Notes under the pieces: generated by a model
The model's input: the letters and a program-made list of their open reading frames with translations, nothing else
What the model was told of the DNA's origin: nothing
Database searches by the model: none
Assembly (NCBI GenBank): GCA_035260485.1
Contig: DATFVC010000048.1
Location: 7,284-71,283, forward strand
Length of the DNA stretch: 64,000 nt
Direction of reading: 5' to 3'
Source: VRUE01 sp035260485
Lineage (GTDB): Bacteria; Actinomycetota; Thermoleophilia; Solirubrobacterales; 70-9
Position numbers and translations under genes: made by a program
Shown here: positions 61,906 to 64,000 of the stretch, piece after piece
Numbering within the stretch: the stretch's first letter is position 1
How the letters are laid out: every line of letters begins with the position of its first letter

Positions 61906-62025
61906 CCTACGGGGTTAGCTGACGGGCTCGCGGTGATGCCGCTACGGCCGGATCGTCGGCCGATTCGCCCCAACTGCTTGGGTCCCCCGTCCGCCCGCGC
62001 CTGAGCGGGGCGACTCGGATTAGCG
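61906..62025 (-). promoter_or_regulatory. ydaO/yuaA-type c-di-AMP riboswitch in the lipid operon leader
   Basis: Read on the minus strand, the leader has the conserved blocks in order: CGCTAATCC (62025-62017), GGGGGACCC (61988-61980) with the CCCAA-gcag-TTGGG hairpin, GGGGCGAATC (61971-61962), and GCGAGCCCGTCAGCTAACC (61931-61913), then CCGTAGG ending at 61906. This is the sequence pattern of the c-di-AMP sensing ydaO RNA. The closing P1 stem is not evident in the usual form, since GTAGG is followed by AAAAGAGG, which is the ribosome binding site of the SDR gene. Confidence 0.82.
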
Positions 62026-62173
62026 TTCAACTTAGCAAACTCGATTCCCACAAAGAAGACCCGACAGAACTGGCTGGAAAGGCCTTCAACTCCAGACGAA
62101 ATTCCTTGGGGTCCACGATCAGCGAGTCCAAGGAGGACGGTCCCTTCCCCGTCGCGGAGGACACCTGGCCGTT

Positions 62174-63175
62174 CTATTGATCTCGGCCGGCCGATGGCCG
62201 ACAGTCGCGCTTGTAGGCATCCCAGTCCCACTCCCCCAGGAACGCATCCGCCGCCCTTTCGCCGCTTGCGAGGACCTCAGCGCGCTTTGACTCCGAGGCG
62301 TCGAACTCGACGATGCCGACGGCGCTTGCATCGACCTGGATCGCCCGCCGGCGAACGCAGGGACGCTCGACGTAGGTCTGGTCGTTGCCGACGATCGCGG
62401 TGGCGATCACCCGCTCGAGCAGGTGGAGGGGCGGCAGGGCCGACAGGGCGCTCACCGGGAAGAGCTGCGGATCGCCCGCCGGCAGCTGGGGGATGACCTT
62501 GACGCCGAGCGTCGGCCAGCGCGGCCTCGCTCCGTCGGTGCGGTCGAAGGCCTCGATCGGGAAGTTGGACAGGACGCCGCCGTCGACCAAGGTGATCTCC
62601 TTGCCGCTGCCGTCGCGGATCTCGACCGGCTCGAAATAGAGGGGGATGGAGATCGAGGCGCGGACCGCGTCGGCGACCCGCTGCTCATCGGGGTCGAGCT
62701 CCAGCAACGGGTAGTCCCAAGGCAGGCGCAGCAGGCGCCCGTGACTGAGATCCGTCGCCATCACCACGAGCTTGTAGCGCTGGTAGGGGGTGAGGTTGCC
62801 GTCCGCCTCGTCGTCGGTCCGGCGCAGGTCGGCGAAGGTCCTGATGCCGAGCGCCGCCAGCTCCCTCTCCAGGAAGTCGTGGATGTAGTCGCCCTCATAG
62901 GCGCCGGCCGCCCACAGGAGAGACATGCCCTCGCTCAGCGCGGGGATCCCCGGAGAGGCGCGATCGGGCACTCGACGGTAGTCGAGGCGCTCCATGACGC
63001 CCGACAGCCCATCGCGGTCGACCCCGGCCGCGAGGAAGGCGGCGACGATCGCGCCGGCGGAGGTGCCCGCCACGCGCGGGAAGACGTAGCCCTCGCGCAT
63101 GAGGCCCAACACCGCGCCGACGAGGCCGATGCCCTTCACCCCTCCGCCCTCGAGCACCAGATCGGCTTTCGGCAC
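62174..63175 (-). CDS. Patatin-like phospholipase
   Basis: The 333-residue product has the patatin Ser/Asp dyad set: GGGVKGIGLVGAV (oxyanion loop), GTSAGAIVAAF with the nucleophile Ser, and VDGGVLSNFPI with the catalytic Asp. It would hydrolyse acyl ester bonds of lipids. I chose GTG 63175, which has AGGAGG at 63187-63182; the GTG at 63190 would add five residues. It lies just upstream of the wax ester operon on the same strand. Confidence 0.92.
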   Translation of the reverse strand: MPKADLVLEGGGVKGIGLVGAVLGLMREGYVFPRVAGTSAGAIVAAFLAAGVDRDGLSGVMERLDYRRVPDRASPGIPALSEGMSLLWAAGAYEGDYIHDFLERELAALGIRTFADLRRTDDEADGNLTPYQRYKLVVMATDLSHGRLLRLPWDYPLLELDPDEQRVADAVRASISIPLYFEPVEIRDGSGKEITLVDGGVLSNFPIEAFDRTDGARPRWPTLGVKVIPQLPAGDPQLFPVSALSALPPLHLLERVIATAIVGNDQTYVERPCVRRRAIQVDASAVGIVEFDASESKRAEVLASGERAADAFLGEWDWDAYKRDCRPSAGRDQ

Positions 63176-63186
63176 GGCCTGCCTCC

Positions 63187-63576
63187 TCACCGCGCGGCGC
63201 GGATCGCCTCCACTGCTTCCGCGGCGGTGGCGTTGGCGCTGGCGGCCTGCTGCTCGGACATATGCGACGCATAGACTTGCGCCTTCGCCGCCTCGATCTG
63301 CTGTCCCTGGATCGCTTTCTTGGTCTGGTCGGTACCGATCTTGACGCCCAGGTATGCCCCGACCACCGAACCGACGACGGCGATCGCAGAGCCGGCGACC
63401 GTCGCTGCGGTCTGGGTGCCCGCGACCAGCGCTCCGATGGCGATCCCGGTGATCGCCAGCAGGCCCGCGATCACCGCGACCAGGCCACCGATCTCCCTCA
63501 CCCGATCGGCCCAGTCTCTCTTCGGGTCCGCCGGCTCTTCCTGCATTTCCCAGGTCTCTTCGGGGGTCTCCTGCAT
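63187..63576 (-). CDS. Small membrane protein with Gly-rich hydrophobic hairpin, unknown
   Basis: The 129-residue product has an acidic N-terminus, two Gly/Ala-rich hydrophobic segments (about residues 30-52 and 57-82) and a charged helical tail with Gln/Ala repeats. AGGAGGTG precedes the ATG. Its stop lies in the ribosome binding site region of the patatin gene, so the two are coupled. I do not recognise the family. Confidence 0.7.
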   Translation of the reverse strand: MQETPEETWEMQEEPADPKRDWADRVREIGGLVAVIAGLLAITGIAIGALVAGTQTAATVAGSAIAVVGSVVGAYLGVKIGTDQTKKAIQGQQIEAAKAQVYASHMSEQQAASANATAAEAVEAIRAAR

Positions 63577-63843
63577 AGCTGCACCTCCTGACTCGACGGC
63601 AACCAGACCGCCATTACCTCGTTCGGCCGGCCCGCAAACCCCTCGTCACCGAAGATCGGCGGCGCCCGTCGAGCGCTCTTGAGCTCAGAAGCTCGACGGC
63701 CGACCGATCGGCGCCCGCGAAGCGCTCGACCGGCAGTCGGCGTAGGGAGCACCTCCTTCGCGCGAATTACGAGCGCGTTGACGTACGCAGGTCGCTCTCC
63801 CGCAACGGACGAGACCAACCGCCTCGGTCGGCAGGAGTTGCCT

Positions 63844-64000
63844 CTAGAGCTCGACCTCTACCTCGAACTCCGTCGTCTTCGGTGGGCCCGGCAACACGGA
63901 CCCCCCTCCCTGGAAGGCGGGCAACAGCGCCTCGTCGCGGAACTTCTCCCAGATCTCCTTCGACTCCCAGACTGCGACGACGACCCAGCCGTTCGTCTTC
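63844..64000 (-). CDS. Partial antibiotic biosynthesis monooxygenase-like protein
   Basis: The C-terminal 51 residues are visible, entering from the right edge: NGWVVVAVWESKEIWEKFRD, LLPAFQGGG and TTEFEVEVEL. The WESKEIWEKFRDE pattern resembles the ABM-type ferredoxin-like dimer family. The N-terminus and start are outside the window. The stop is TAG at 63844-63846. The gap 63577-63843 shows nothing I can support. Confidence 0.5.
   Translation of the reverse strand, partial: KTNGWVVVAVWESKEIWEKFRDEALLPAFQGGGSVLPGPPKTTEFEVEVEL

Noticed and set aside
63498..63818. 106-codon minus-strand frame
   Set aside because: It overlaps the start of the small membrane protein gene, which has a strong ribosome binding site, and shows no domain.

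Overview
The window is GC-rich bacterial DNA, densely coding, with many GTG and TTG starts. The gene content (ftsEX, SmpB and tmRNA, an Rpf-like muralidase, many OmpR/Pho-type phosphate genes, a WS/DGAT wax ester synthase, PiT with a DUF47 partner, a GAP/SfLAP protein) points to Actinomycetota, and the overall style suggests a deep lineage such as Thermoleophilia (Solirubrobacterales-like). That placement is an inference from gene content, not a database result.

Layout. 1-9.3 kb: a partial two-helix membrane protein, then ftsE-ftsX-S41 protease-RNB ribonuclease-smpB, a tethered Pro-rich helix-hairpin-helix protein, and the tmRNA gene ssrA divergent from a flavin disulfide oxidoreductase. 9.3-18.5 kb: housekeeping and accessory singletons (NmrA-like SDR, DUF1697, OsmC, SfLAP, ABC-F, P450, purU, Rpf-like, HD). 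18.5-31.1 kb: a phosphate regulon (atypical PhoB-like regulator, pstSCAB-phoU, Ppx/GppA, two CHAD proteins, a collapsed PHP/glycosyltransferase gene, ppk, DUF47, PiT) with two candidate Pho boxes made of 11-nt direct repeats. 31.1-34.5 kb: Tad-type minor pilin genes and an unusual pilin-like anchor fused to VanY and SLT cell-wall enzymes; an identical 29-nt leader stands at the same distance from two of the start codons. 34.5-38.4 kb: an accessory patch with an EVE-HNH candidate modification-dependent nuclease, remnants of toxin-antitoxin genes, a lipoprotein, GNAT and NUDIX. 38.5-50.6 kb: cupredoxin, enoyl-CoA hydratase, uvrC-rapZ, an ABC exporter, VOC, then gap-pgk-tpiA-gpmI-tgt. 50.6-56.6 kb: Ser/Thr kinase, lipoprotein, phosphoesterase, argS, a degenerate P-loop protein, ccmH-ccmG. 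56.65 kb: a truncated tRNA-Gly. 56.9-64 kb: a lipid island.

The most notable system is in the lipid island. A translationally coupled minus-strand operon encodes a thioester/acyl-CoA reductase-like SDR, a wax ester synthase/DGAT, a ferredoxin-reductase-type electron donor, a fatty acid desaturase and a 47-residue membrane protein. Its leader carries the conserved blocks of a ydaO/yuaA c-di-AMP riboswitch ending just before the first ribosome binding site. This suggests c-di-AMP control of neutral lipid or wax ester synthesis; a patatin-like lipase and a small membrane protein lie just upstream.

A second theme is a set of palindromes placed at gene ends. Four are 109-123 bp nested hairpins, several touching a stop codon or a start. 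Two of them share an inner TTTTTCG/CGAAAAA stem and internal order, and three carry GTAGGA at one foot, as expected of REP/RAYT-like or MITE-like elements. No transposase is present in the window. No CRISPR array, rRNA or intact tRNA was seen.
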